Shown: positions 8,449 to 17,058, counted from the first letter of the stretch. The stretch: 34,614 nucleotides of DNA from Candidatus Sumerlaeota bacterium (GCA_016928995.1 JAFGJS010000087.1:1-34614); one strand, 5' to 3'. Notes: a model not told the origin generated them from the sequence alone. Numbers and translations: made by a program.

Positions 8449-9960
8449 ATGGCGAAAAATGAAAATCAACCTGTGTGGGCCGGGAGACTGGGGAGCGAAC
8501 CGGATCCGGTGAATATCGCCTATTGCGCCGGGCGAGACGTGTCGCCGCGACCGATGGCCGACGCCGCCCTCGTGCCTTATGACATCTGGCTGAACCAGGC
8601 GCACGCCCTGATGCTTTTTCAGCAAAAGATCATCAGCAAAGAAGCGCATCAGGCGATTCAGACGGGATTGAAAAGAATCCACCGCGATCACAACATGGGG
8701 CGTTTTCAGCTCAGTCCGGAGCTGGAAGATGTTCATATGAACATTGAGCGCCATCTGATCAACCAATACGGCGAGGAGTTGGCCGGCGTGCTGCATACCG
8801 GGCGCAGCCGCAACGATCAATCCGCCACGGACGTGCGCATGTTCCTGCGCTGGCATAATCTGCAATTGATGGACTCCAGCTGCGAGTTAGTGGATGCGCT
8901 GCTCAGCCGCGCGGAAAAAACGATGCGCACCATCATGCCGGGCTTCAGCCACACGCAGCCCGCGTCGCTGACAACCTTCGCGCATTTTCTCTGCTCGCAT
9001 GCGCAGGCGCTGTCGCGCGATTTGCAACGCCTGCAAAACTCGTATCAGATCATCAACGAGTCGCCGCTTGGCGCCGCCGCTGGCTTCGGCACGGCATGGG
9101 GTATCCAGCGCCAGAGCACGGCACGCTGGCTTGGTTTTCGCGGAATCCAGGAGAACTCCATCGACTGCATCTCGAGCCGCTGGGAGATGGAAGCCCAGCT
9201 CGTCACGGCGTTGACGTTCATGGCCACGCATCTCAGCATCCTCGCGCAAGACATCATTTTCCTCTCCTCGCATGCGATGCGCTTCATTCGCCTGCCGGAC
9301 GCTTACGTCACGGGCTCCTCGATCATGCCCCAGAAACGCAATCCGGATTTCGCCGAAGTGACGCGGGCGAAATGCGCGATGATGCAGGGGCATTTGCAGT
9401 CGCTGTTTTCCATCGCCAAGGGAGCGATCTCCGGATACAACCGCGACTCCCAGTGGACCAAATACATCGCGATGGACGCCGTGTCGGAAATGCGCGACGC
9501 CCCGTACATTTTCACGCAGGTGATCAACGGCATGGCGCTGAAACCGGAGCGCATGCGCGACGAAGCGGCGCGTAATTTTATCACCGCCATCGACCTTTCC
9601 GATCAACTCGCGGAGCACTGCCAACTCACTTTCCGCCAATCTTACTTGCTGGTGGGCGAGATGGTTAAACTCTGCGAGAAACAGGGGCATTTCGATTATG
9701 GCATCTGCATGAAATTCCTTCAATCGAAGGGCGTCCAGGTGGATCTCAGCGAGAAGAAGTGGCTGCAAATGTTGCAGCCGGAGCGCTTGCTGACGCGCCG
9801 GAAATCGTACGGCGGTCCGGCGCCGGGCACAGTGAAGGACAGCGTCAATAATTTGCGCGGTTCGCTGATCGATTTCCGCCGCTGGAGCCACAGGCAGATC
9901 GAACGAATCGACCAGGCGCGCAAGAATCTGCGCGACGCGATTGACAAGGCGATGCAATGA
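8449..9960 (+). CDS. argH: Argininosuccinate lyase family protein
   Basis: A 503-residue member of the fumarase/aspartase superfamily. The best match is argininosuccinate lyase, which cleaves argininosuccinate to arginine and fumarate in the cytoplasm. Seen directly: the N-terminal YDIWLNQAHALML segment, LEDVHMNIE, the ASL-specific HTGRSRNDQ loop, GFSHTQPA with the catalytic-region His, and the flexible signature loop GSSIMPQKRNPD with its catalytic Ser. A YNRDSQWTK segment replaces the usual YNRDLQEDK, so the substrate pocket is somewhat divergent. I chose the ATG at 8449 over a TTG at 8422 because MAKNENQPVWAGRL matches the family start. The stop overlaps the HPr kinase start (ATGA, 9957-9960). 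No other arginine genes are nearby, so a related but altered substrate is possible. Confidence 0.82.
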   Translation: MAKNENQPVWAGRLGSEPDPVNIAYCAGRDVSPRPMADAALVPYDIWLNQAHALMLFQQKIISKEAHQAIQTGLKRIHRDHNMGRFQLSPELEDVHMNIERHLINQYGEELAGVLHTGRSRNDQSATDVRMFLRWHNLQLMDSSCELVDALLSRAEKTMRTIMPGFSHTQPASLTTFAHFLCSHAQALSRDLQRLQNSYQIINESPLGAAAGFGTAWGIQRQSTARWLGFRGIQENSIDCISSRWEMEAQLVTALTFMATHLSILAQDIIFLSSHAMRFIRLPDAYVTGSSIMPQKRNPDFAEVTRAKCAMMQGHLQSLFSIAKGAISGYNRDSQWTKYIAMDAVSEMRDAPYIFTQVINGMALKPERMRDEAARNFITAIDLSDQLAEHCQLTFRQSYLLVGEMVKLCEKQGHFDYGICMKFLQSKGVQVDLSEKKWLQMLQPERLLTRRKSYGGPAPGTVKDSVNNLRGSLIDFRRWSHRQIERIDQARKNLRDAIDKAMQ

Positions 9961-10898
9961 AACGAAGGCTGTTTACAGTCCGGCAGTTGTACAATGAGTA
10001 TAGCAGCGCGCTGCAGCTCGAACTGATCTCCGGCGGCGAATACATGGATCGCGCGCTGACTTCGGTGAACAGCAATCGTCCGGCGCTGGCGCTGGCTGGA
10101 TTTCTGGACGTGTTCACCTTCACGCGGGTGCAGATTCTGGGCAACACCGAGACATCATACCTGATGCGGATGAGCCGCGAGGAGCGTCTGCAACGGCTGG
10201 AATCTCTTTTTGAGTACGAAATGCCGTGTGTCGTCCTGACCTGCGAGGAGGAATGCCCGCCGGAAATTTACGACGTGGCCGCGAGATCCACCGTGCCGTT
10301 GTTCCGCTCATGCATTTCCTCCAGCGCATTCATCTCCCGTTTGACGGACAGCCTGTGGAACGTGTTTGCGCCCCGGCTATCGTATCACGGCGTGATGATT
10401 GATGTTTACGGCATGGGCTTAATGATCACCGGCGACAGCGGGGTGGGCAAGAGCGAGACGGCGATTGAAATGATTCAGCGCGGCCACAGGCTTGTCGCGG
10501 ACGACACCGTGGAACTGCACCGCACTTACGACAACCATATCATCGGAAAACCCTCCGACCTGCTGCGCTTCCATATCGAAGTGCGCGGCATGGGCATCAT
10601 GGACGTCGAACGCCTTTTCGGCATCACATCGGTGCAGTTGGAACAGCAACTGTCCGTCGTCGTGAAACTGGAAACGCGCGATCCGGAAGCGTCGTATGAG
10701 CGCACGGGCATGGAGGAGAATAAAATCCGTATTCTCGACGTGGAACTGCCGCATTATACGATCCCCGTTGAACCGGGACGCAATATCGCGGCCCTGCTCG
10801 AAGTCGCCGCGCTGCAGCAGCGTCTGAAAGACGCGGGCATCAACTCAGCCAAAATCTTCAATGATCGCATCATCGCTCTGATGAAAGAGCCAAAATAA
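9957..10898 (+). CDS. hprK: HPr kinase/phosphorylase
   Basis: A 313-residue bifunctional enzyme of normal length that phosphorylates and dephosphorylates a conserved serine of HPr. The N-terminal domain (1-130) is followed by a P-loop kinase domain with Walker A GDSGVGKS at residues 159-166. The family signature EVRGMGIMDVERLFG follows about 45 residues later. HPr itself and PTS enzymes are not in the window. In many non-Firmicutes, hprK works in regulatory rather than sugar-transport circuits. The ATG overlaps the argH-like stop, which indicates coupled translation, and fmt starts 16 bases after its stop. Confidence 0.93.
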   Translation: MKRRLFTVRQLYNEYSSALQLELISGGEYMDRALTSVNSNRPALALAGFLDVFTFTRVQILGNTETSYLMRMSREERLQRLESLFEYEMPCVVLTCEEECPPEIYDVAARSTVPLFRSCISSSAFISRLTDSLWNVFAPRLSYHGVMIDVYGMGLMITGDSGVGKSETAIEMIQRGHRLVADDTVELHRTYDNHIIGKPSDLLRFHIEVRGMGIMDVERLFGITSVQLEQQLSVVVKLETRDPEASYERTGMEENKIRILDVELPHYTIPVEPGRNIAALLEVAALQQRLKDAGINSAKIFNDRIIALMKEPK

Positions 10899-10914
10899 TA
10901 AATAGGACAACGCC

Positions 10915-11871
10915 ATGCGCATCGTTTTCATGGGCACGCCGGAATTCGCCGTGCCGATCTTGCAACGTTTAATCGCTTCGAACCATGAGGTTCTGGCCGC
11001 GGTGTCGCAGCCCGACCGCAGAGCCGGACGCGGCCAGCATCTCCAGCCCACGCCGGTGAAGCAATGCGCCTCGGAGCAGGGCGTGCCGGTATTGCAGCCG
11101 GAGTCCATCCGCACTTCGGAATTCGAGCAGGAAATCCGCGAACTTCAGCCGGATTGCATCGCCGTCGCGGCCTACGGCAAAATTCTGCCGAAGAACATCC
11201 TCGAACTGCCGCGCTACGGCTGCGTCAACGTGCACGGCTCGCTGCTGCCGAAATATCGCGGCGCCGCGCCGGTCAATTGGGCCATCATCAATGGCGAACG
11301 CCGCACCGGCGTCACCATCATGCAGATGGACGAGGGGCTGGACACCGGCGGGATGATCATGAAGCGCGAGATCGACATCCTGGACGATGACGACACGCTG
11401 AGCGTGAGCAACATGCTCAGCTGCCTCGGCGCCGAGGCGCTGGTGGAGGCGCTGAACCGCATCGCCGAAACGGGCCGGGTGGACGCTGAGCCGCAGAATG
11501 GCGATGAGGCGACTTATGCGCCGTTGCTGAAAAAGGAAGACGGCCGGATCAATTGGAAGAAATCACCCGATGCAATCATCTGCCACATCCTCGGCATGCA
11601 GCCATGGCCAGGGGCTTTTTCCGAGTCGAAGGGCGAAGTCTTCAAGTTCCTCAAAGCGATCTCATTTTATCCCGAAGAGGCGCAGACCTTTCTCAATGAC
11701 AAACAGAAACCCGGCGAGGTGATTGAACTCGCGCCGGATCGCGGACCGATCGTGCGAACGGGCGACAGCTGCATCTGCATCACGCAATTGCAGCCGCCAA
11801 ACCGCAAGGCGATCAGCGGCTCCGATGCGATCAACGGCGGATATGTCAAAGCCGGCATGCGGTTTGAGTGA
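10915..11871 (+). CDS. fmt: Methionyl-tRNA formyltransferase
   Basis: A 318-residue cytoplasmic enzyme of normal length that formylates initiator Met-tRNA using 10-formyl-tetrahydrofolate. The N-terminus MRIVFMGTPEFAVPIL is typical. The catalytic set is present: Asn105 and His107 in NVHGSLLPKYRGAAP, and Asp143 in DEGLDTGGM. The C-terminal OB-like domain follows from about residue 205. An AGGAC ribosome binding site lies seven bases before the ATG. It closes a probable three-gene operon with argH and hprK. Confidence 0.96.
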   Translation: MRIVFMGTPEFAVPILQRLIASNHEVLAAVSQPDRRAGRGQHLQPTPVKQCASEQGVPVLQPESIRTSEFEQEIRELQPDCIAVAAYGKILPKNILELPRYGCVNVHGSLLPKYRGAAPVNWAIINGERRTGVTIMQMDEGLDTGGMIMKREIDILDDDDTLSVSNMLSCLGAEALVEALNRIAETGRVDAEPQNGDEATYAPLLKKEDGRINWKKSPDAIICHILGMQPWPGAFSESKGEVFKFLKAISFYPEEAQTFLNDKQKPGEVIELAPDRGPIVRTGDSCICITQLQPPNRKAISGSDAINGGYVKAGMRFE

Positions 11872-11873
11872 AA

Positions 11874-11940
11874 CCACGAAGACACGAAGCCACAAAGCTA
11901 CGAATGAGAATTTTGACAGGATGAACATGATGAGCAGGAT
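11874..11940 (+). repeat. Degenerate 8-bp and 9-bp tandem micro-repeats after fmt
   Basis: Immediately after the fmt stop are four imperfect 8-base units (CCACGAAG, ACACGAAG, CCACAAAG, CTACGAAT; 11874-11905). A few bases on are three imperfect 9-base units of the pattern GAnCAkGAT (11915-11940), followed by a run of eight T residues. No coding function is visible. Such runs are probably degenerate intergenic repeats; the T-run could help termination, but there is no stem. Confidence 0.55.
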
Positions 11941-12009
11941 TTTTTTTGCTGCAGATCCTATCAATTATATCAGGCAGTTCTCGATAGTTTTTGTCCCATT
12001 TGTTTAAAT

Positions 12010-12090
12010 GTGGCACAGCCGCTCCCGGCTGTGTTGTCTCTCAACGATAATACCCGGATTGATCGCCACAGCCGAGGGCGGCTGTGCCAC
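12010..12090. repeat. Paired palindromic repeat (REP-like), inverted copies
   Basis: Two 24-base units, 12010-12033 and 12067-12090, are near-perfect reverse complements of each other. Each also contains its own hairpin, CACAGCCG with a 4-base loop and CGGCTGTG. The loops differ (CTCC and AGGG) while the stems are conserved. The pair sits in the convergent gap between fmt and the prepilin gene, so it could also act as a bidirectional transcription stop or an mRNA-stabilising structure. It does not share sequence with the REP family at 16142-17147. Confidence 0.75.
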
Positions 12091-12125
12091 ATTATATTCA
12101 GGCTGGATCGTCTTTGCCGGAAGGT

Positions 12126-12797
12126 TTATTGCGAGCGGGCGATGAGTTGAAAGACCGGCGGCATTTCACCAGTAGGGGAGCCGCCGCCGCGCAGGATCTC
12201 GCCATTGCTCACCGTGCCGTTGCTCGGATCGTAGATCAATTCGATGAAGTTGTCCGGATTGCGAATGTTCTCCGCCGCGGCGAAAGTTTTGTCGTTGGAT
12301 GCCTTGCTGCGCACCCGATCCGGACCGTGACAAAAGAGGATGTAACTGAAAATGCGCGTCGATCCCGGCTCTCCATTCGAGCCGGTTTCACCGCTGCCGC
12401 CGCTGAGGATGATTTCGCCCGTGTTGCTGTCGGCGTTGATTGTGCCGTATTCATTGCAGCCATAGTAGCGGATATAGTGATACGTGACGCCGTAATTATA
12501 CGCCGCGCCTTCCGTGAAAGGATCCGGAAGCTCGGCCCTTGAGATGTAGGAGATCGGCGTGGAAAGGGCTTTGATCCATTTCGAGGAGCCTTGGCTGTTC
12601 GCGCTCGGAAAGGCTCCGTTTTCCACGTAATAGGCCTCAAGCGCGGTGGACAGACTGCGCATGTCCGCCTTGGCCCGGGAGGCTTTTGCTCGTGTCTGGA
12701 ATTCAAGAAAGTTCGGCACTGCGATGGCGGCGAGAACCGCGATGATCAGAACGACGATCAGCAGTTCGATCAACGTGAATCCGCGCCGATGCATCAT
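12126..12797 (-). CDS. Prepilin-type protein (type II secretion/type IV pilin, PulG-like)
   Basis: A 223-residue protein with a textbook class III prepilin leader: a short basic MMHRR, then GFTLIELLIVVLIIAVLAAIAVP. Cleavage by prepilin peptidase is expected before the Phe, with Glu at mature position 5. The NFLEFQTRAKASRAKADMRSLSTALEAYY helix matches PulG-like pseudopilins that are greatly expanded in PVC-related and candidate phyla. The C-terminal globular part (residues 60-223) is Gly/Ser/Asn-rich and unassigned. Two adjacent ATGs are possible; the one at 12797 has AAAGG seven bases upstream. No secretion-apparatus genes are adjacent, so this is an orphan pseudopilin. It would sit in the inner membrane until assembled. 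Confidence 0.9.
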   Translation of the reverse strand: MMHRRGFTLIELLIVVLIIAVLAAIAVPNFLEFQTRAKASRAKADMRSLSTALEAYYVENGAFPSANSQGSSKWIKALSTPISYISRAELPDPFTEGAAYNYGVTYHYIRYYGCNEYGTINADSNTGEIILSGGSGETGSNGEPGSTRIFSYILFCHGPDRVRSKASNDKTFAAAENIRNPDNFIELIYDPSNGTVSNGEILRGGGSPTGEMPPVFQLIARSQ

Positions 12798-12869
12798 GGA
12801 TAGCCTTTGCCGTTTGGAATGCCCGAAAGGTTAGTGGAAATAGCGCCAAGTTTCAAGATAAAAAACGTG

Positions 12870-15200
12870 TCAGGAATGATCTGTTGGCTCATATTTAGAC
12901 GGTCCGCTGAATCCGTCTGGCGCGATCAGTTCATAGACCGTGAGTTCTTCGGATTTGCCTTTGATCCGCACATTTTCGAGTTTACGAAATTCAATCGGGG
13001 CGTCTTGCCAGGCTGGCGGAACGTCGCTTGTCGCGCGGCGCCAGGTGTCCTCGCCAAGCAGGATGTTGTTGTTGCGGGCGTGATTTTGCAAACGCGAGGC
13101 CACATTGACGCCGTCGCCGAGCGCGGTGTAATCGGTCTTCGTTTCTGCGCCGCCGACCATGCCCACGACCACCTCGCCGGTGTTGACGCCAATGCCGCAA
13201 GTCAGCGCGATTCCTAATTCACGAAGACGTTGCGATCCATTCAGCGCGAGAATTGCCGCGCGGACTTGGAGCGCCGTTTGCAGCGCGGCCCACTCCGGCC
13301 GCTCAATCGTTTGAGGCGCGCCGAAGATGCCCAGCACGGCGTCGCCGATGAATTTATTCACATGGCCCCGGTTGCGGATCACGGCGCGCGAGACCAGATC
13401 GTAGTAATTGTTCAGCACGTCTAGAATCCCGGCCGCATCGTGACGCTCCAGCAGCGTGGTGAAGCCGCGCAGGTCGATGAAGAAGATCGTGGCGAGGCGC
13501 TTGCTTCCTTCCAGCGAGGAGCGGTCGGATGACTCTAGAATCTGACTCACCACTTCAGGCGACACCATCCGGTCGAAATAGTTGCGGATCGTGCGGTCGC
13601 GTCGTTCCACCACGCCGACGCGGTACATTAGCAGCAGCATCGACGACAGCACGAGCGTCAGGTTCGAACGCGCCATTGGGATGATCAGCTGCGCGAATGT
13701 GAACAAACCGATGGCCAGCAGGTTGAAGGCGGCCAAAAGCAACGCCAGCGCCACACCGAGTCTGCGGTAAGGCATATTGTTGATCAGCAGCCAGGCGACC
13801 AATCCGATCAGCACATTGATCGCGGTTGTGACGATCCAGCGCGGCTCGCGCCAGAAACGCTGCCGGCGGATGTTGTCAATCATATGCGCGTGCGTGGCGA
13901 ACAGGGAGTAGGACTGCGTTAGTGGAATCGGCTTGATGTCCGTGCCGCCCACGTCATTCTCTCCGACGATGACGATGCTCTTATTCAGCCACTCCGGATC
14001 AAATCCGGCCGCGACACGTTGCTGCATGTACTGCTGGAAATATTTGTGTGCCTGCGTATCGCTTTCGGGCGGACGGCGGTTCCAACTGATCAGACTGCCC
14101 AGTGAATAAGCCCGATTGATCAGCGACTCGCCTTCGGAGAAATACAACCGCGCCCGGCCCTTTTCATCGATGGGAATGCGCACTTCGGCGAGAGTGGAAT
14201 TGCGCTCGGGCGTAAAGGTGATCGCATCGCCCAGCGTGATGTGCAAATCCTTCAGCGCCACACCGTACTCATGACAGATGAAGGCCAGGTCGAGATTCGG
14301 ATAGATGCGCCCGTCATACTCAAACAGCATCGGATTGCGCCGCAGCACGCCGTCGATGTCCACCTCCGTGGTGATGAAGCCGACGCCCTTCGCCGCCAGC
14401 AGGATCGGCGTGGAGGGGATTTCAACGAAGGTGGCGGAGGGAATCGCGGCGTCGCGTTCCGGATCGAAATCGCGGATCGAAAAGAAGCGCTTCAGGTGTT
14501 CTCTGCCGGCCAGCCATTGCTCGTATTCATTCAACGGCAGTTCGATGAGTTTCAGGCGGCGTTTGGCGTCGAGGCGTTGCTGCACGGTGAGCGTGTCGTT
14601 GGATGGCAGCGACTCCAACCGTTGTTGCAGCTCCGCATGCGCATCAACGAGATCATAGAGCATCGCGTCCAATACGCCGTCGCCGGCGTCTGTCAGCTGC
14701 TCGCGAAATGCGGCCAGCTCATCCGAAATTTCCGGAGTCATGAAATCGCCGGCCAGCGCGTCTTCGCTTTCCTGGCGGCTGAACACTACCGGCACGAACA
14801 CATTGGACTGCCGCATGTTCAGCGCCAGCAGGTCGTCGCCCGCTTGCGGACCGCTGAACAAGATGTCGAATACGACGGCTCGCGTGCCTTGTTCATTGAG
14901 GAAACCCAGCAGCTCGGCGTGGATCTCACGCGAGTCAATCTCCGGTCCATAGCGGTACTGATCGCGCGTTTCCATGCCCACGAGTTGGATGTCGAGGGCC
15001 ACGTGCGTATTACGTCCGAGCCGGTCCAGGATCGCATTGGCCAGCCGCATCCGCGTGTCGTAGGTGCTGAGCTCGGCGTTTTGAATGAGCTCGTCGATTG
15101 TCGCGATTCGCGTGGGCACGGCGCAGATCACCACGGCGAACAGCGCGATGAGCAGGCTGACTCCCTCGGTGGTGCGAACTTGACGAGTGATGTTGAGCAT
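12870..15200 (-). CDS. CHASE2-domain adenylate cyclase (class III), membrane sensor
   Basis: A 776-residue signalling protein. TM1 lies near residues 12-32. A long extracytoplasmic CHASE2 sensor (about 35-410) contains VVFDILFSGPQ and the IVIVGENDVGGTD...T segments, and three closely spaced TM helices follow near 430-520. The C-terminal class III cyclase domain (about 560-740) has both metal-binding Asp residues (IFFIDLRGFTTL and KFIGDAVLGIFG), the base-selecting Lys in NKFIGDA, and Thr in the partner position (TDYTALGD). The transition-state Asn and Arg are in GVNVASRLQ. The Lys/Thr pair favours ATP over GTP, so cAMP is the likely product. The ATG at 15200 is preferred over a TTG at 15260. 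It is transcribed divergently from lutA; no cAMP effector is in the window. Confidence 0.9.
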   Translation of the reverse strand: MLNITRQVRTTEGVSLLIALFAVVICAVPTRIATIDELIQNAELSTYDTRMRLANAILDRLGRNTHVALDIQLVGMETRDQYRYGPEIDSREIHAELLGFLNEQGTRAVVFDILFSGPQAGDDLLALNMRQSNVFVPVVFSRQESEDALAGDFMTPEISDELAAFREQLTDAGDGVLDAMLYDLVDAHAELQQRLESLPSNDTLTVQQRLDAKRRLKLIELPLNEYEQWLAGREHLKRFFSIRDFDPERDAAIPSATFVEIPSTPILLAAKGVGFITTEVDIDGVLRRNPMLFEYDGRIYPNLDLAFICHEYGVALKDLHITLGDAITFTPERNSTLAEVRIPIDEKGRARLYFSEGESLINRAYSLGSLISWNRRPPESDTQAHKYFQQYMQQRVAAGFDPEWLNKSIVIVGENDVGGTDIKPIPLTQSYSLFATHAHMIDNIRRQRFWREPRWIVTTAINVLIGLVAWLLINNMPYRRLGVALALLLAAFNLLAIGLFTFAQLIIPMARSNLTLVLSSMLLLMYRVGVVERRDRTIRNYFDRMVSPEVVSQILESSDRSSLEGSKRLATIFFIDLRGFTTLLERHDAAGILDVLNNYYDLVSRAVIRNRGHVNKFIGDAVLGIFGAPQTIERPEWAALQTALQVRAAILALNGSQRLRELGIALTCGIGVNTGEVVVGMVGGAETKTDYTALGDGVNVASRLQNHARNNNILLGEDTWRRATSDVPPAWQDAPIEFRKLENVRIKGKSEELTVYELIAPDGFSGPSKYEPTDHS

Positions 15201-15357
15201 GGCTCTTTCGTAGCGCGAATCGCGCCGCGCCGCAACGCTTTTTCTTGCAATGCCGCTCAAGAGAGCGCAAAAAACTTGCAGGGCTTGATGATCGAATTCG
15301 AACTGTGCGGCGTTCCGGCTCGCTGAGCCGTTGACCCGATGAAACGGAGAAAGAACT

Positions 15358-16134
15358 GTGTCCGATGTGATTCAACCGGAGGTGAAACCGGAAAAAGGCA
15401 TGCGCGCGGAGCTCATGGTGACGTGTCTGGCCGACGCCTTCTATCCGGCCGTGGGGCTTGCGGCGGCGGAATGCCTCGAGCGCGTGGGGCTTAAGGTGCA
15501 TTTCGACGAACGGCAGACCTGTTGCGGCCAGCCGGCCTTCAACAGCGGCGACCGGGCGGCAGCGCGCAAAGTCGCGCGGCACACCATCGAAGTCTTCCGT
15601 CACGCCGAACTGGTCGTCATCCCCAGCGGCTCCTGCGCCTCGATGGTGCGCTGGGGCTATCCGCAGCTTTTTCGCGGCGAGCGCGACGAGGCGGACGCCA
15701 TCGCGCTGGCCAAGCGCACCTTCGAACTCTCCGAACTGCTCTGCCTGATGAGCGATAACCAGTGGGAAGGCCGCTACGCCAGGCGGATCACGTTCCATCG
15801 CTCCTGCCACATGCGCGAACTTTCCCCTGGCGCGCGGCCCGAAGACTTGCTGCGCTGTCTGGACGGGATCGAGATGCTCGATTTCGACACGCCCGAGCAA
15901 TGCTGCGGCTTCGGCGGCACATTCGCCGTCGCGTTCCCCTGGACCAGCAAGACCATGGGCACGAAAAAGCTGGATGCGCTGCTCAAGCCCGAACCGGAAG
16001 AAATCATCTCCAGCGACATGGGCTGTCTGATGCACCTCGGCGGCATGCAGAAGAAATTGCTCAGCGAAGGCAAACTGAAAAAAGAAATCCCCATGAAGCA
16101 TTTTGCGCAAGTGCTCAATGAGGCTGGATCATGA
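15358..16134 (+). CDS. lutA: LutA-type lactate-oxidation (Fe-S)-binding protein
   Basis: A 258-residue cytoplasmic protein with two CCG (cysteine-rich) domains: CCGQPAFNSGD...IPSGSC in the first half, and CHMREL...CCGFGGTFAV...SSDMGCLMHLGG in the second. This is the LutA/YkgE family, which with LutB and LutC oxidises L-lactate to pyruvate. GTG at 15358 is the start, with a GGAGA seven to eight bases upstream. lutB and lutC are not adjacent as usual but begin 2.3 kb downstream, behind a transposase/REP/nuclease insertion. Length and motifs are intact. Confidence 0.92.
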   Translation: MSDVIQPEVKPEKGMRAELMVTCLADAFYPAVGLAAAECLERVGLKVHFDERQTCCGQPAFNSGDRAAARKVARHTIEVFRHAELVVIPSGSCASMVRWGYPQLFRGERDEADAIALAKRTFELSELLCLMSDNQWEGRYARRITFHRSCHMRELSPGARPEDLLRCLDGIEMLDFDTPEQCCGFGGTFAVAFPWTSKTMGTKKLDALLKPEPEEIISSDMGCLMHLGGMQKKLLSEGKLKKEIPMKHFAQVLNEAGS

Positions 16135-16141
16135 CAGAACC

Positions 16142-16170
16142 TTGGAGTGCGCAGGCCATGCCTGCGCCTT
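16142..16170 (+). repeat. REP-like hairpin, unit 1
   Basis: This 29-base element eight bases after lutA contains a perfect 8-bp stem (GCGCAGGC 16149-16156, GCCTGCGC 16160-16167) with the triloop CAT. It is flanked by TTGGAGT on the left and CTT on the right. An identical copy in the same orientation lies at 16912-16940, so the two copies bracket the RAYT transposase gene. It could also terminate or stabilise lutA mRNA. Confidence 0.85.
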
Positions 16171-16199
16171 CGAATTGAAATGCAATTGATCATACGACA

Positions 16200-16790
16200 A
16201 TGAGCAAGAAAATGCCAAACCAGCATTCCGATTTCCAGAATTCCTTAAACAATACGCAATCCCGGCGCTGGCATCATCGTCCTGCCCATGTGTTCGAGCC
16301 GAACATGGCCTATATCGTGACGGCGGGCACATTGAACAAGGAGCATTTTTTTCGAGGAGATGAAAGGCTCGAACTGCTGCAAACCACAATTTTTGAAGTT
16401 CTGGAAGCATATGAATGGCAACTTCAGGCTTGGGCGGTGTTCTCCAATCACTATCATTTCATCGCCCTTTCACCGGCAATTCCAAATACACTGCGGTCCA
16501 TGATTGGACGATTGCACTCACAGACCGCTCGTGTGATCAACCAACTGGATGGCGCTCCAGGACGGCGTGTCTGGTTTCAGTATTATGATACGTGCTTAAC
16601 CTATGAGAATAGTTATTATGTACGGCTCAACTATGTGCATAATAATCCGGTTAAGCATGGAATTGTGGGCAATGCGGAGTTATATCTTTGGTGCAGCGCG
16701 GCATGGTTTCGTCAAAACACCGAGCAAGGCTATTACAACAAAGTCGGCTCGTTTCGTTGCGATCATCTTAACATCGCGGATGACTATTGA
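16200..16790 (+). CDS. REP-associated tyrosine transposase (RAYT, IS200/IS605-like Y1 HUH)
   Basis: A 196-residue Y1 transposase-type protein. The HUH metal-binding motif is seen as NHYHFI (residues about 88-93). The catalytic Tyr region is SYYVRLNYVHNNPVKHGIVG (about 137-156), the hallmark of the RAYT/Y1_Tnp family. These single-domain nucleases nick single-stranded DNA at REP hairpins and are usually domesticated genes flanked by REPs rather than mobile ISs. Here 29-base REP copies lie 30 bases before and 122 bases after the gene, and more REPs follow. The gene is intact. It has no clear ribosome binding site; ATG 16200 or 16212 could start it. It interrupts the lut cluster. Confidence 0.92.
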   Translation: MSKKMPNQHSDFQNSLNNTQSRRWHHRPAHVFEPNMAYIVTAGTLNKEHFFRGDERLELLQTTIFEVLEAYEWQLQAWAVFSNHYHFIALSPAIPNTLRSMIGRLHSQTARVINQLDGAPGRRVWFQYYDTCLTYENSYYVRLNYVHNNPVKHGIVGNAELYLWCSAAWFRQNTEQGYYNKVGSFRCDHLNIADDY

Positions 16791-16800
16791 CTTGTCTGCG

Positions 16801-16891
16801 ACAAAGGCTGAAGCATGGCTTCAGCGCATGTTGTGAATAGTGGCGGAATCCGGCATGGCAAAGGCGGCGGCATGGCCGCCGCACTCCAAGG
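16801..16891 (+). repeat. 91-bp duplicated block with two REP-like hairpins, copy A
   Basis: This block holds a perfect 8-bp stem GCTGAAGC/ATG/GCTTCAGC (16807-16825) and a second perfect 8-bp stem GCGGCGGC/ATG/GCCGCCGC (16864-16882). They are separated by about 38 bases that include a decayed CCGGCATGGC. The second unit is the inverted orientation of the 16142 unit, with paired stem substitutions. The whole 91 bases recur at 17059-17149 with four differences by my alignment. Confidence 0.85.
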
Positions 16892-16911
16892 ACGTTGTGC
16901 GGCCAGCACTT

Positions 16912-16940
16912 TTGGAGTGCGCAGGCCATGCCTGCGCCTT
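16912..16940 (+). repeat. REP-like hairpin, exact second copy of unit 1
   Basis: Identical over 29 bases to 16142-16170 and in the same orientation, 770 bases downstream, so the RAYT gene lies between direct REP copies. The stem is GCGCAGGC/CAT/GCCTGCGC. Confidence 0.88.
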
Positions 16941-16965
16941 AAGAACAACGCGAATTTTAAGTCAA

Positions 16966-16980
16966 GGCGGCCATGCCGCC
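16966..16980 (+). repeat. Short REP-like hairpin, unit with 6-bp stem
   Basis: A perfect 6-bp stem GGCGGC (16966-16971) and GCCGCC (16975-16980) with the same CAT triloop as the other units, preceded by AA and followed by a degraded CTGGAG flank. It is a partial member of the same family. Confidence 0.7.
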
Positions 16981-17058
16981 CCCTGGAGTTTCTTCGGTTG
17001 AATTGCGAGTCTGGACGCGTTAATTTATGTGCGACGAAAATATAAGTGAGAATTCAAT

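Noticed and set aside
15201-15260. TTG-initiated 20-residue extension of the CHASE2 cyclase
   Set aside because: The ATG at 15200 gives a natural start just before TM1, and the extension is basic and low-complexity.
14241-15326. Long plus-strand open frame opposite the CHASE2 cyclase
   Set aside because: It is an antisense shadow with no recognisable domain or ribosome binding site; the cyclase carries clear catalytic motifs on the other strand.
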